Shown: positions 1 through 8,610 of the stretch, piece after piece
Layout of the letters: each line of letters begins with the position of its first letter
Numbering within the stretch: position 1 is the first letter of the stretch
NCBI RefSeq assembly: GCF_020524085.2
Contig: NZ_CP129016.1
Span: forward strand, 676,001-740,000
Reading direction: 5' to 3'
From: Halobacillus litoralis
GTDB taxonomy: Bacteria > Bacillota > Bacilli > Bacillales > Halobacillaceae
DNA length: 64,000 bases
Notes under the pieces: generated by a model
Told to the model about the DNA's origin: nothing
Database searches by the model: none
Seen by the model: the letters and a program-made list of their open reading frames with translations, nothing else
Made by a program: the position numbers and the translations under genes

Positions 1-73
1 TACTGATCCACCCGACATTTCGGAAATCCTGCTTGATGATCTCTTTATTAAACGAGGATGTTTTCGAACGCAT
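1..73 (-). CDS. ABC transporter permease, N-terminal fragment (runs off the left edge)
   Basis: Only the first 24 codons are present, reading MRSKTSSFNKEIIKQDFRNV and on to the window edge. A ribosome binding site (GGGAGGTG) lies just upstream on the minus strand near 80-87. The start overlaps the last 26 bases of the ABC ATPase gene, which is typical of co-translated ATPase and permease pairs. The permease role is inferred from position in a YtrA-YtrB-type module; the fragment is too short to identify by itself. Confidence 0.6.
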   Translation of the reverse strand, partial: MRSKTSSFNKEIIKQDFRNVGWIS

Positions 74-947
74 ACCCTACACCTCCCATTTCATAGATAA
101 AGATTTCCTCAAGCGTAAGTGGAAGCCTGTCATAAACGAGCGGGCGGTGTTTTTTGATTCCAGTTGAAATGTCAGCTTCCCTTCCTCGGACAATCAGCAG
201 CCAGACACTGCCCCGCTTTTCTTTGTGAAGAATATCCAGATCTGCTTCCTCCGGATGGAAGGAATCATCATCGAAAGCGACCTGGATTTTATGGACATCG
301 GCTTTCAAATCATCCAAATCACGTTCAAGGAGGATTTCTCCTTTATGTAGAATTCCGACATGGTCACAGATATCTTCGACTTCTCTTAAGTTGTGGGAGG
401 AAATTAAAACGGTCATCTCTCGTTCAGCCACATCCTGAATGATCAAGTTCCGGACTTTCTGCCTCATCACAGCATCAAGTCCATCGAATGGCTCATCGAG
501 AATCAAAACATCAGGCATTGCCGACATCGCCAGCCAAAAGGCGACTTGACGCTGCATCCCTTTAGAAAACTGACTGATTTTCTTGTTCTCATCCAGTTGA
601 AAGACATTTTTTAATTTTTCATATCGTTCTTCGTTCCAACTGTCGTACATGGACCGGTTATAATCTGCCATCTGACGGGTCGTGTACTGTGGCAGAAAGT
701 AGAGACTGTCAGGGATGAAAACCATCCTTTGTTTGACGGATTCATTCTCAAACACATCATCCTCCAAAATATGAACCTGACCACTGTTCTGTTTGAGAAT
801 CCCAGTAAGGATCCTCATTAATGTGGTTTTCCCTGCACCATTGGAACCAAGAAGACCGTATATGGACCCCTTATTCACACGAAAAGAAACATCCTTCAGA
901 ATCTTGGTTCGATCAAACGATTTGCTGACCGTATGGACCTCAATCAT
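48..947 (-). CDS. ABC transporter ATP-binding protein, YtrB-like
   Basis: A cytoplasmic ATPase of about 299 residues that would power a membrane exporter or sensor complex. Walker A GSNGAGKT is near residue 34, the signature FSKGMQRQ near 130, and Walker B LILDEPFDGLD near 150, followed by a switch histidine in SSHNLRE. The C-terminal 80 residues are a variable extension. I chose ATG at 947 because GGAGGT sits seven bases upstream; an earlier in-frame start would lie inside the upstream gene without a site. The start overlaps the end of the GntR regulator gene by eight bases, and the downstream permease overlaps this gene, so the three form one operon. The substrate is unknown. Confidence 0.9.
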   Translation of the reverse strand: MIEVHTVSKSFDRTKILKDVSFRVNKGSIYGLLGSNGAGKTTLMRILTGILKQNSGQVHILEDDVFENESVKQRMVFIPDSLYFLPQYTTRQMADYNRSMYDSWNEERYEKLKNVFQLDENKKISQFSKGMQRQVAFWLAMSAMPDVLILDEPFDGLDAVMRQKVRNLIIQDVAEREMTVLISSHNLREVEDICDHVGILHKGEILLERDLDDLKADVHKIQVAFDDDSFHPEEADLDILHKEKRGSVWLLIVRGREADISTGIKKHRPLVYDRLPLTLEEIFIYEMGGVGYAFENILV

Positions 948-1317
948 CCCGCTGACCTCCTTCAACTTCACGGAGAAGAGCTGCGATCTCTTCTGATGTC
1001 ATTCCTAAATAAATCGCTTCCGCAAACAGCTTCTTTAACTCTTCTCTCACTTTTTTCAACTCCTCTTCATTGTCGACTTTTCCAGAAGAATTCACGAAGC
1101 TGCCCTTTCCCTTTAACGAGTAAATATATCCTTGCGTCTCCAACTCACGATACGCTTTCTGAATCGTATTCGGATTGATCGTCAACTGTTGGGCAAGTTC
1201 CCTCACAGAAGGTAGTTTTTCGTCTTCTTTCAGAACGTCATTGATAATCAGTTGCTTCAGCTTTTCCACGAGCTGCTCGTAAATCGGCTTTCTGCTCCTG
1301 ACGTCCAACTCAAACAT
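940..1317 (-). CDS. GntR family transcriptional regulator, YtrA subfamily
   Basis: A 125-residue DNA-binding repressor. Residues 5-70 form a GntR winged helix (PIYEQLVEKLKQLI, then KLPSVRELAQQL and NPNTIQKAYRELE). The short C-terminal helical tail, with no large ligand domain, marks the YtrA subfamily, which usually controls its own ABC transporter operon. ATG at 1317 is preceded by GGAGGTGG. The gene is first in the operon with the ABC ATPase and permease. A palindromic site upstream at 1353-1377 may be its operator. Confidence 0.9.
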   Translation of the reverse strand: MFELDVRSRKPIYEQLVEKLKQLIINDVLKEDEKLPSVRELAQQLTINPNTIQKAYRELETQGYIYSLKGKGSFVNSSGKVDNEEELKKVREELKKLFAEAIYLGMTSEEIAALLREVEGGQRDD

Positions 1318-1352
1318 CCAGCCACCTCCAACGGTGTGTTCTATCTGTATTA

Positions 1353-1377
1353 ACTGTATTATTACTCCTAGTACAGT
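1353..1377 (-). promoter_or_regulatory. Candidate operator of the YtrA-like regulator
   Basis: Half-sites ACTGTA (1353-1358) and TACAGT (1372-1377) form a perfect inverted repeat with a 13-base spacer, in an AT-rich stretch 36-60 bases upstream of the regulator start. A possible -10 TATACT lies just upstream on the minus strand. GntR regulators of this type usually bind such palindromes over their own promoter; binding here is inferred. Confidence 0.45.
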
Positions 1378-1531
1378 AGTATATAGGAGAATCTTCCATT
1401 TGAGAAGCCCTTTTTTTATTTTTTCCAAAGACTCTCAAATTCTGCTCTAGAAAACATGACTCTTTTCATGAAAAAAACAAAGTGTGAATAAGATGAAAGG
1501 GATGACCTAAGAAAAAAGAGGGTGATTGAAC

Positions 1532-2333
1532 GTGAAGGACTATGCAGAACAAGCGAATTTTGAGCATCTGTTCTGGTTGCAAATCCTTGGAGACCACGCC
1601 CGTTTTATCCGGGATTCTTTGTACACCTCCGAAGACGAAACATTAAATCAAGCGCGGGATTATGTCACTCAATGGGATAATCTTTTAAAAAAAGTTCGTG
1701 GTAGCCAAGTTCAGGACATGGCTGGTTTTTCAAAGCAAGTCGGTGAAAAAACAAGAAGGTTTCACAAGTTTAAACTCGACCTGATTGAACGTACTCTTTT
1801 TGGGGAAGTAAAAATTCATTTAAGCCCGACCTTCCTCAACCACATGGTCAATGAAGTAGAAGAGTATTTGCTTGTGCTTGGTTTTTTAGGAAATGGGGAT
1901 GTTCCTCCGTTATTTCATGAACTGCACCACCACATGCTGTGGTTGATGGATGCTTCAGAACATGCAGGAGCCATCCATGATGAAATGGATGCTGTGGGAA
2001 GAAGATTGAAAGAAAAAAGTGATACCTTCCGAAAGCATTTCGATCAGTTCTACATAAAAGCCGTGGAGATGAAAGGGTATCTAAGAACAAATCAACACTC
2101 CTTTCCTGCCCTGAAACAATTGAACAATGAAGTGGGTCTAGAAATGAAACTCTTCCGCACATTTTTAGATGAAATAGAAGAGATGGAAATAAATGAGGTC
2201 GTACTTGGAACTTTCTCCCCCCCTCATGGCTGACCACATGGCAAGAGAAGAATGCTACTACCTGTACAAATTAGCAGAAACCACAAATGGCGAATATCCA
2301 ACCTGCGATCCAACTAAACCCCGGGTGGAGTGA
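1532..2333 (+). pseudogene. DUF2935 family protein, frameshifted near the C-terminus
   Basis: A soluble helical protein of about 266 residues if repaired. The reading EHLFWLQILGDHARFI near the start and the MADHMAREECYYL block near the end are typical of DUF2935, a Firmicutes family of unknown function with histidine- and glutamate-rich helices that may bind metal. The frame breaks in a run of seven C at 2217-2223, giving an early stop at 2231-2233. Removing one C restores an unbroken C-terminus to the TGA at 2331-2333. I chose GTG at 1532 because AGAGGGTG lies about seven bases upstream; a TTG at 1526 is too close to that site. The break may be a sequencing error. Confidence 0.75.
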
Positions 2334-2344
2334 ATTACCAAATA

Positions 2345-2364
2345 ATGTATGACCTGGTACACCA
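2345..2364 (+). repeat. 20-bp exact repeat, copy 1
   Basis: The bases atgtatgacctggtacacca occur here, between the DUF2935 gene and its terminator, and again exactly at 39806-39825 next to an unrelated gene. The core contains the near-palindrome TGGTACACCA. Function unknown. Confidence 0.7.
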
Positions 2365-2374
2365 GTAAATGTAA

Positions 2375-2413
2375 AAAAGCCGCAGAGCCTTCAACAAAGG
2401 CTTGCGGCTTTTC
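2375..2413. terminator. Bidirectional terminator
   Basis: AAAAGCCGC and GCGGCTTTT form the base of a hairpin, with an inner GCCTT/AAGGC stem and A/T runs on both sides. It lies between the convergent DUF2935 gene and the flavin reductase gene and can serve both. Confidence 0.85.
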
Positions 2414-2416
2414 TTT

Positions 2417-3013
2417 TTATTTTGGAAGGTCGTCGTTGGGAAGTGAGAAAAAGTCCCGGATGTAGCTGTAATCTCCTGCCATTCTTCCGACAGGCTTCAT
2501 CTCATGCGGGTCCACTTTGTCTGTTTCTATATAAACTTCATCCTTGATATGGTAGCCGACCAGCCTCCCTAAAACCAGACTCCCTTCACCGATTTCGATT
2601 ACTTGATCGAGCTTACATTCCATGTGAACGGGTGATTGTTTCACCCTTGGTACGGAAACGAAATCCCCGTCTTCGAAATCTGTACCTGCCACCTCAAACT
2701 CATCGACATCAGGACCATACCTTTTACTGCTTTCATGCATCTGATTAGCTAAAGATTCTGAAACGACATTGATCGTAAACTGCTTTGTTTCTTTAATGTT
2801 TTTCAAAGTGTCTTTATCTCTGTCCGCACTCCCTACAGAAAAACATAGTGTGATCGGATTCATGGAGGCCACCGTAAAAAAACTGAACGGAGCCAAATTT
2901 CGTATGCCATCCTCGCTTATTGTCGAGACCCAGGCAATCGGACGCGGCACGACTGCCCCTTTAATCAACTTGCTCATGGAATGGTCTTGAAAATCTTTTT
3001 CGCTAATAATCAC
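2417..3013 (-). CDS. Flavin reductase-like (DIM6/NTAB, FMN-binding split barrel) protein
   Basis: A 198-residue cytoplasmic flavoprotein. The stretch AVVPRPIAWVSTISEDG near residue 20, then NLAPFSFFTVASMNP and TLKNIKETKQFTINV, are hallmarks of the flavin reductase-like split-barrel family, which binds FMN and reduces it with NAD(P)H or supplies reduced flavin to a partner enzyme. GTG at 3013 is chosen because GGAGGGATCAG lies directly upstream. No partner oxygenase gene is adjacent, so the physiological substrate is open. Confidence 0.85.
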   Translation of the reverse strand: MIISEKDFQDHSMSKLIKGAVVPRPIAWVSTISEDGIRNLAPFSFFTVASMNPITLCFSVGSADRDKDTLKNIKETKQFTINVVSESLANQMHESSKRYGPDVDEFEVAGTDFEDGDFVSVPRVKQSPVHMECKLDQVIEIGEGSLVLGRLVGYHIKDEVYIETDKVDPHEMKPVGRMAGDYSYIRDFFSLPNDDLPK

Positions 3014-3127
3014 CTGATCCCTCCTCTATCTCTCTAGTGTATGGCTTTATCTCCTAAGTCTCATCTACCCTGCTCAGTTTGTGTGTTTAACATTTTATGT
3101 AAAGGGAATATATGGGTATCTCACAGT

Positions 3128-4567
3128 ATGTCGAAAGGGGATCTTTCATTGGGAGATTTATGGAATAGTATCAAAGAAGGGATCACAACGGTTTCCGACT
3201 TTTTATGGACGTATCCATTAGCGATCATTTTAATTCTGGGTGGGATCTTCCTCACCTTCCGAATTAAGTTTTTCCAATTCCGCTTTTTTGGACACGTTCT
3301 CCATCAAACCATCGGGCAAATTTTCAAGAAAACGAAAAAGAAAGGAACCATCACCCCATTCCAGGCCTTCACTTCAGCATTAGCCTCTACAGCAGGGGCA
3401 ACGAACATCGTCGGAGTACCCGTAGCGATTTCTTTAGGTGGACCAGGTGCTTTGTTCTGGATGTGGCTGGTCGCTTTAATCGGAATGGCCACAAAGTATA
3501 GTGAAATATTATTGGGCATGAAATACAGGGAAAAGAACGACAAAAACATTTGGGTCGGAGGGCCGCAATATTACATAAAAAAGGCCCCCTGGGTTGGAAG
3601 TGGGTCTCCACCGCCTTCGCATTCTTCCTAATGATTGAGTTAATCCCGAGTACAATGGTCCAATCCAATTCTATCGCTACTCAAACTCAAGGTGCCTTCG
3701 GCTGGCCGGTGGAAATTACCGGTATCGTTATGTGCGCAGCGATTGCCATCGTCGTTTTTGGTGGTATCAAAAGGATTGCCAAGGTCACCGATAAGATGGT
3801 GCCAGGCATGGTTATCATTTACCTCGCTGTCTGTTTGTACGTTATTTTTGCCAACATCGATCAAATCCCAAATGTATTCGGATTGATTTTCACCCACGCT
3901 TTTACACCTATTTCTGCTACCGGTGGTTTTGCCGGCGCTGCCGTTGCCCAAGGGTTACGCTGGGGGATTGCCCGCGGTCTTTATTCTAATGAAGCAGGTC
4001 TAGGAACCGCATCGATTGCCCACGCGGCAGCAAAAAACAGATCACCCCTCCCGCCAGGCGTTATGGGGAATCTTCAGCGTATTCGTTGATACCATTCTCA
4101 TTTGTACCGTGTCTGGTTTGACCGTCCTCGTCACCGGCGCATGGCAGGAAGTCGGTGGTAGTGATGCATCGAATATGATCAACGTGGCGATTGGCTCCGA
4201 ATTCGGAGATGCTTTCGGAGGAAGTTTCATCACAGTATTTTTACTCTTTTTCGTTATTACGACCATCGGCGTCCTCGTTTTTTACGGGGAAAAACAAGCG
4301 GAATACCTGTTCAGCTTACGTGCGGCCAAAATCATGCGGATCGTCTACATCGTAGCCGTATTTGTAGGAGCGATTGGAGGGCTTCAATTCGTCTGGCAGT
4401 TCCTGGACTTAATATTAGCCTTCGTTCTGCTCACGAACATCATCCCTTTACTGTTCCTGCACAAGGAAATCGCTGCTTTAACAGATGACTATGTAAACCG
4501 TGTGTACAAAAAGCGAACGAAGAAAAGAAAGATCCAGCTGTTTCATGAGGAAGAAGATGCGAGTTAA
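3128..4567 (+). pseudogene. Sodium:alanine symporter family (AGCS, AlsT-like), two frameshifts
   Basis: An integral membrane symporter that would import alanine or glycine with sodium. AGCS hallmarks include ASTAGATNIVGVPVA, FWMWLVALIGMATKYSE, and TDHPSRQALWGIFSVFVDT. The frame breaks twice: an A run at 3577-3582 needs one more A to join YYIKK to GPLGWKW, and an A run at 4032-4037 needs one fewer to join AHAAAK to TDHPSRQ. After both repairs the protein is full length, about 480 residues with ten or eleven membrane spans. The start is uncertain: ATG 3128 lacks a good binding site, and a TTG near 3149 preceded by AAGGGG is an alternative. Sequencing error is likely. Confidence 0.8.
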
Positions 4568-4582
4568 CCGTATAGATTTTAA

Positions 4583-4613
4583 AAAGGAGATTCCTGTTTA
4601 GGAGTCTCCTTTA
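4583..4613 (+). terminator. Terminator of the AGCS gene
   Basis: AAGGAGATTCC pairs with GGAGTCTCCTT around a short loop, followed by a T-rich tract (ttaccttttt). Confidence 0.8.
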
Positions 4614-4735
4614 CCTTTTTCCCATATCGCTTCTTTGACCAACTGTTCTTTAAGTACGGAATAGATTGTCATGAACCCGTGCATATGGAGCATTATTCGC
4701 CTTCGTATGATCCATTGTAAAAAAGGTTACAAAAA

Positions 4736-4762
4736 AACAAGCACCTACAAAAGGTGCTTGTT
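4736..4762 (-). terminator. Terminator of the LysM hydrolase gene
   Basis: AACAAGCACCT and AGGTGCTTGTT form an 11-bp perfect stem. The adjacent A run at 4730-4737 reads as T on the minus strand. Confidence 0.85.
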
Positions 4763-4770
4763 CAGATGAT

Positions 4771-5352
4771 TTATCTCAAGAAAACATGGTCGCCGATGAC
4801 CGTAGTTACTTCTTTGCTGCTCAAATAGTCACTTTGCGCTTTATCAGGGTTATAGAAAAATAGAGACTCGCGGTCATACCCTTGATATGCGATAGCTTCG
4901 TTAACTGCACGTTTTGACTCAGCGCCTGCCGGCTGATTGATCGTACCATTAAGAACAGGAGAGAACTGAATGCCGTCATAGACTACGCCATTCAATGAAT
5001 CTGGGAAAAGGTCACTTTCCACACGGTTCAAAACAACCGTGGCAACCGCAACTTTACCAGCGTAGCTTTCACCCTTCGCCTCTGCTTCTACTAGACGGGC
5101 CAGTAAATCTTTTTCAGAAGCACTAAGAGCCACAGGAAGCTGTAACTGCTCCCCAGGGTAAATTTCTGCATTCTCTTTATCGTTCATCGCCTGCAATTGT
5201 TGAGCAGAAACGCCATGTTTCATAGCAATTTTATAAATAGAGTCGCCCTTCTGGACGGTGTGAGTATTGGCATGTGCAAAACTTTCGACAGGGAAGGAGA
5301 AAGCGAGCAAACTTACGGCTGCCAATCCTGTCAGCAAGAATTTTTTGAACAT
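4771..5352 (-). CDS. LysM plus SleB/CwlJ-type cell wall hydrolase
   Basis: A secreted 193-residue protein. Residues 1-27 are a signal peptide, residues 30-75 are a LysM peptidoglycan-binding module (HTVQKGDSIYKIAMKHGVS), and residues 85-193 are a hydrolase_2 domain of the SleB/CwlJ type, with EAEAKGESYAGKVAVATVVLNRV containing the likely catalytic glutamate, and FYNPDKAQ near the end. Such enzymes cut spore cortex or vegetative peptidoglycan. ATG at 5352 follows TAAGGAGGT. Without a germination partner nearby, a YkvT-like vegetative role is as likely as a spore role. Confidence 0.88.
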   Translation of the reverse strand: MFKKFLLTGLAAVSLLAFSFPVESFAHANTHTVQKGDSIYKIAMKHGVSAQQLQAMNDKENAEIYPGEQLQLPVALSASEKDLLARLVEAEAKGESYAGKVAVATVVLNRVESDLFPDSLNGVVYDGIQFSPVLNGTINQPAGAESKRAVNEAIAYQGYDRESLFFYNPDKAQSDYLSSKEVTTVIGDHVFLR

Positions 5353-5457
5353 TTAAAACCTACCTCCTTATCTGGTTCCCTAATAAGGTAACATAGGAGG
5401 AATGAGCGATTCATTATTAATTCTTTCCATCGTTTCCAATGAAATTCCCAACATAAA

Positions 5458-5481
5458 AAGAGGCCCTTGTGGGAGCCTCTT
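5458..5481 (-). terminator. Terminator of the OsmC gene
   Basis: AAGAGGC and GCCTCTT form the stem, followed on the minus strand by a T run. Confidence 0.75.
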
Positions 5482-5489
5482 CGCATTCG

Positions 5490-5927
5490 TTACGCTTTTT
5501 GCCAATCGACATTTAGTGTGATTCCCGCCGCTTTCAGGGTAGTGAAAACAGGACAGCGTTGATCGACGATTTCCTGAAGTTCTTCAATCCGCTCTTGAGA
5601 TTCCGATGTTTCTACGTCCGCTTTGATGTACACCGTATCAAAGTACGGCTTTACATCCGCCGTTCCCATTAACCCGCGCATATCCAGTGTTCCATTGATA
5701 TCAAAGGAAATACTTTGGAGATCGAACGACATTTCCTTCGCGACCATATGAGCAATAACTGTTTCACATCCTGCGAGAGAACCTAACATCGTTGCAAGAG
5801 GATCAGCACCTTCATCTGTTCCTCCCATTTGCTTCGGTTCATCAATCGTCAATGAATGTTTTCCCGCCTCAATTTCTGTTTTCATCCCTTGGGACTTACT
5901 CGTGATTGATACTTTATGTTCTGACAT
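5490..5927 (-). CDS. OsmC/Ohr family protein
   Basis: A 145-residue cytoplasmic protein of the OsmC fold. The block GADPLATMLGSLAGCETVIAH (residues about 43-63) carries the first peroxidatic cysteine, and DQRCPVFTTL near residue 127 carries the second. OsmC proteins reduce organic hydroperoxides at a cysteine pair. I chose ATG at 5927 because GGAGGAAGC lies just upstream; the longer reading frame has no site. The gene stands alone between two terminators. Confidence 0.9.
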   Translation of the reverse strand: MSEHKVSITSKSQGMKTEIEAGKHSLTIDEPKQMGGTDEGADPLATMLGSLAGCETVIAHMVAKEMSFDLQSISFDINGTLDMRGLMGTADVKPYFDTVYIKADVETSESQERIEELQEIVDQRCPVFTTLKAAGITLNVDWQKA

Positions 5928-6135
5928 GTCCGCTTCCTCCTTGGTGTTGGTTACAGGGATACTATACACCCTGAACATTTTTTACAAACCCCATGTGCTC
6001 ACCAATGTAACCTGGCTTACATAAGAAGCAGTTTTTTTCTATTTCCAGGGAACGTGTGCTATCGTCTAAAGGGAGACCAAATAGGGCAAAGTGGTAACAA
6101 GACGTCGTTATTATTTGCTAAAGCAGGTGTTTTTT

Positions 6136-6717
6136 ATGCTCGATACACACGCAAGAAAATTCGTTCAGCCGTCCATCGAACGTACCGCTTCTTACTTTCT
6201 GCAAAAAGGTCGCACGGCCAACGAAATTACAGTGCTCGCCTTGTTCGTTGGTCTTGCCACAAGTGCACTTTATGTGCTCGGTTTTCCGATTTTAGCTGTT
6301 GTATTCTTATGGCTTTCCGGTTTTTTAGACGCCGTTGATGGGACGATGGCCAGAAATACAAAAACCTCCTCCTTCGGAACCGTGATGGATATTACATTCG
6401 ACCGAGTCGTTGAAATCGGGATGATTATCGCCATTGCTTATGTCCATCCAGAGGTCTTATGGCCGCTTCTTCTTCTCAGCGTTTCCATCATCGTGTCCAT
6501 GACGATCTTTTTAGTCGTAGGGGCCGTATCAGAAAAGGCAGGAATCAAATCCTTTTATTATCAAGCAGGACTTGCGGAGCGAACGGAAGGCTTCGTTCTG
6601 TTCAGTGTGATGCTCTTATTCCCTTCATTCCTTTTCTGGTCCACGCTGTTGTTCTTTGCGGTTGAATTGTTTACAGGAATCCAGCGGTTTATGGAAGCTA
6701 AACGGATATTAAAATAA
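6136..6717 (+). CDS. CDP-alcohol phosphatidyltransferase family protein
   Basis: An integral membrane enzyme of 193 residues. The family motif D-G-x2-A-R-x8-G-x3-D-x3-D is intact in DAVDGTMARNTKTSSFGTVM followed by DITFDR (residues about 72-97). Such enzymes move a phosphoalcohol from a CDP-linked donor, for example making phosphatidylglycerol phosphate or archaetidyl-like lipids. Five or six hydrophobic spans are visible. ATG at 6136 follows AGCAGGTG six bases upstream. The exact alcohol cannot be told; the length resembles pgsA-like enzymes, but the context gives no pathway. Confidence 0.88.
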   Translation: MLDTHARKFVQPSIERTASYFLQKGRTANEITVLALFVGLATSALYVLGFPILAVVFLWLSGFLDAVDGTMARNTKTSSFGTVMDITFDRVVEIGMIIAIAYVHPEVLWPLLLLSVSIIVSMTIFLVVGAVSEKAGIKSFYYQAGLAERTEGFVLFSVMLLFPSFLFWSTLLFFAVELFTGIQRFMEAKRILK

Positions 6718-6760
6718 AACCCACCTTGGCTTATGTAACCACTAAGCCGAGATGGGTTTT
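6716..6760. terminator. Bidirectional terminator
   Basis: AAAACCCACCTTGGCTTA pairs with TAAGCCGAGATGGGTTTT with few mismatches. It sits between the convergent phosphatidyltransferase and Crp/Fnr genes. Confidence 0.85.
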
Positions 6761-7417
6761 TGCTTTTTCTGCATGGATGGATAATACTCGGTCCTTTTTC
6801 AAATACCCTTTCTTTTTTAAACGACTGATTTCCGCACTTGTCGTTTCCCTTGTCGCCCCGATCATCGTCGCGATGTCCTGATGAGTCAACTTCATCTCAA
6901 TGGTCTGCCACTCCTGGTGGCGGCGGCCGCTTTTTTCGCTGAGCATGAGCAGCAAATAAAGGATCCGCTCCCGTACCTCACCTAAAGCAATCTTCTCACT
7001 TATTTTGTAAAAATCGTTCAACTTGGCTGAAAGCAACTGAACGAGACGAAGAGTGACTTTCGGATACTTTTCCATGAATCGCTCAAACTCTTCCCGGCTC
7101 ATCAGACAAACGTATGTATCTGTCATTGCCTCCGCGTACATTTCATAATCCGTCAAAGTCAATGTTGAGGCCTCACCAAATAGATTCCCGTCTTTTAAAA
7201 TGTCGAGGGTGAACTGTTTCCCTTCTTTGCTTGTCCGATATAATCGGATTTGACCTTTTTTCAATATATATAAATGCTCAGCCGGATGTTCAGGAGAAAG
7301 GATGACTTCACCCTTCCCCACTTTTTTCATTTCACTGATGGCATCGACATCCATCAGTTCTTCTTTTGTTAATTCTTCAAACAAATTGACTCCGGATAAG
7401 AGGGTCTGTTTATCCAT
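6731..7417 (-). CDS. Crp/Fnr family transcriptional regulator
   Basis: A 228-residue regulator. Residues 10-130 form a cyclic-nucleotide-like sensor fold (EHLYILKKGQIRLYR, then LFGEASTLTL). Residues 150-220 form a winged helix, with the recognition region THQDIATMIGATRETTS followed by ISRLKKKGYL. There is no N-terminal cysteine cluster, so an Fnr-type iron-sulfur oxygen sensor is unlikely. The ligand and regulon are unknown. ATG at 7417 follows AAAGGGGTGG. No obvious target gene is adjacent. Confidence 0.88.
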   Translation of the reverse strand: MDKQTLLSGVNLFEELTKEELMDVDAISEMKKVGKGEVILSPEHPAEHLYILKKGQIRLYRTSKEGKQFTLDILKDGNLFGEASTLTLTDYEMYAEAMTDTYVCLMSREEFERFMEKYPKVTLRLVQLLSAKLNDFYKISEKIALGEVRERILYLLLMLSEKSGRRHQEWQTIEMKLTHQDIATMIGATRETTSAEISRLKKKGYLKKDRVLSIHAEKAKTHLGLVVT

Positions 7418-7473
7418 TATTCCACCCCTTTCACTACCAACAATATACTTGATTCAAGGGCGAGCACTCAAAG

Positions 7474-8430
7474 CTAAACGTCTAAAGTCGCTTCCCCTAC
7501 TCGCTTCACACCACGAATGCTCGAGAAGTCTTCGACAAGCTTCAGAAGCGCTCGGTCCTTTTCTTTCGCTTCAATCATAAAGTCTACAGGTGTGCCGAGA
7601 GCCTTCAATTCTTTCAGGAGAGGGCGAATGAAATCAGCATCCACAAAATCGGCATGACTCCTGTACGCCTTTTCCGACTTTGGCGAAGAAATATGAATTT
7701 TCGGTGGCAGACCTAGCTTATCCCAAGTTTTATAAAAGCGCGGCAGGATTTCCGACAGTGGTTCATCTTCCGTGTGATTGGCCATGTAATGATGATAATC
7801 GAACATCATCGGGATCTCTTCTTTTTCACAAACATCAAGGGTTTCCGTTGTCGTATAAGTTTTATCATCATTTTCGAGCGTCATCTGCTGTTTAATTGGA
7901 TCCGGCAATTTCTTTATATTTTCATGGAAACGAAAAACGGCTGCTTGTTTATCCCCATACGCTCCGCCCACATGCAAGTTGATATGAGATTCATTGTGAA
8001 GCCCCATCGCTTTAAGCATCGCATAGTGGTACTCCATATCCTGGACGGCATTGTCTGTCACATGAGGACGGTCACTTGTAAAAAGGGTGAATTGATTCGG
8101 GTGAAAACTTGTGCGCATGTTGTGCGTCCGTACCAATTCGCCAATTTCCTCGAAAAGATGGCGAAAAGGCTCGATGTAATCCCACTCCACTTCATCATGA
8201 GTCGCAAGTGGAATGATCGATGAAGAGAAGCGGTACAGATGGATTTCCCTCGCAATGTTGTAATGGATGATCCGACGTGTGCGCTCCAAGTTCATTTCCG
8301 CAATTTTGTGAAGCTGCTCCAGAGCTGCTTCATGCCCCAGTTTCTTATAACGTGCAAATGTCATCGTCTTCGCGGGTGTCGCTTCCCATAGGTCGAGCGC
8401 ATGCGATACGTAACCGAACCGGATGATCAT
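7474..8430 (-). CDS. uvsE: UV damage endonuclease UvsE
   Basis: A 318-residue DNA repair enzyme that nicks 5' of UV photoproducts. Typical UvsE features are [20 protein letters not shown] at the start, [11 protein letters not shown] near residue 107, a glutamate-rich LENDDKTYT block, [11 protein letters not shown], and [11 protein letters not shown]. These histidines and acidic residues would form the three-metal TIM-barrel site. ATG at 8430 has GGAG seven bases upstream. No LexA box was seen upstream. UvsE also occurs in sporulating bacilli, where it adds to spore UV resistance. Confidence 0.94.
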   Translation of the reverse strand: MIIRFGYVSHALDLWEATPAKTMTFARYKKLGHEAALEQLHKIAEMNLERTRRIIHYNIAREIHLYRFSSSIIPLATHDEVEWDYIEPFRHLFEEIGELVRTHNMRTSFHPNQFTLFTSDRPHVTDNAVQDMEYHYAMLKAMGLHNESHINLHVGGAYGDKQAAVFRFHENIKKLPDPIKQQMTLENDDKTYTTTETLDVCEKEEIPMMFDYHHYMANHTEDEPLSEILPRFYKTWDKLGLPPKIHISSPKSEKAYRSHADFVDADFIRPLLKELKALGTPVDFMIEAKEKDRALLKLVEDFSSIRGVKRVGEATLDV

Positions 8431-8528
8431 ACAAAAGCTCCTTTACCGAAAAAATTGATACCTTTATGTTCCCCATATTTGGAGGGAATAACATAAGGGT
8501 CGGTTTGTGGAGTTTTTTACGCGAGGTA

Positions 8529-8600
8529 TTGCGCGCGTTTCTGCTTCTTGTGCGCGTTCCCGATTTCTTGCGCGCGTTCCTCAGCTTCTTGCGCGCGTTG
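8529..8600. repeat. Four tandem ~20-bp repeats, core TTGCGCGCGTT
   Basis: Copies of the core begin at 8529, 8548, 8568 and 8589, so the spacing is 19-21 bases. The second copy has one change (TTGTGCGCG). The array lies between the end of the NERD gene and uvsE. On the minus strand one frame reads an uninterrupted AQRAQEAEERAQEIGNAHKK peptide that is one frame away from the NERD C-terminus. Confidence 0.75.
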
Positions 8601-8610
8601 AGCTATTACC

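Noticed and set aside
6054..6338. 94-codon forward frame over the start of the phosphatidyltransferase gene
   Set aside because: It overlaps in another frame a gene with a full CDP-alcohol transferase motif and has no site of its own.
8431..8528. LexA box before uvsE
   Set aside because: No CGAAC-N4-GTTCG-like palindrome is present between the repeats and the start codon.
8529..8600. CRISPR array
   Set aside because: The units are contiguous with no unique spacers of 30-40 bases, and there are no cas genes in the window.
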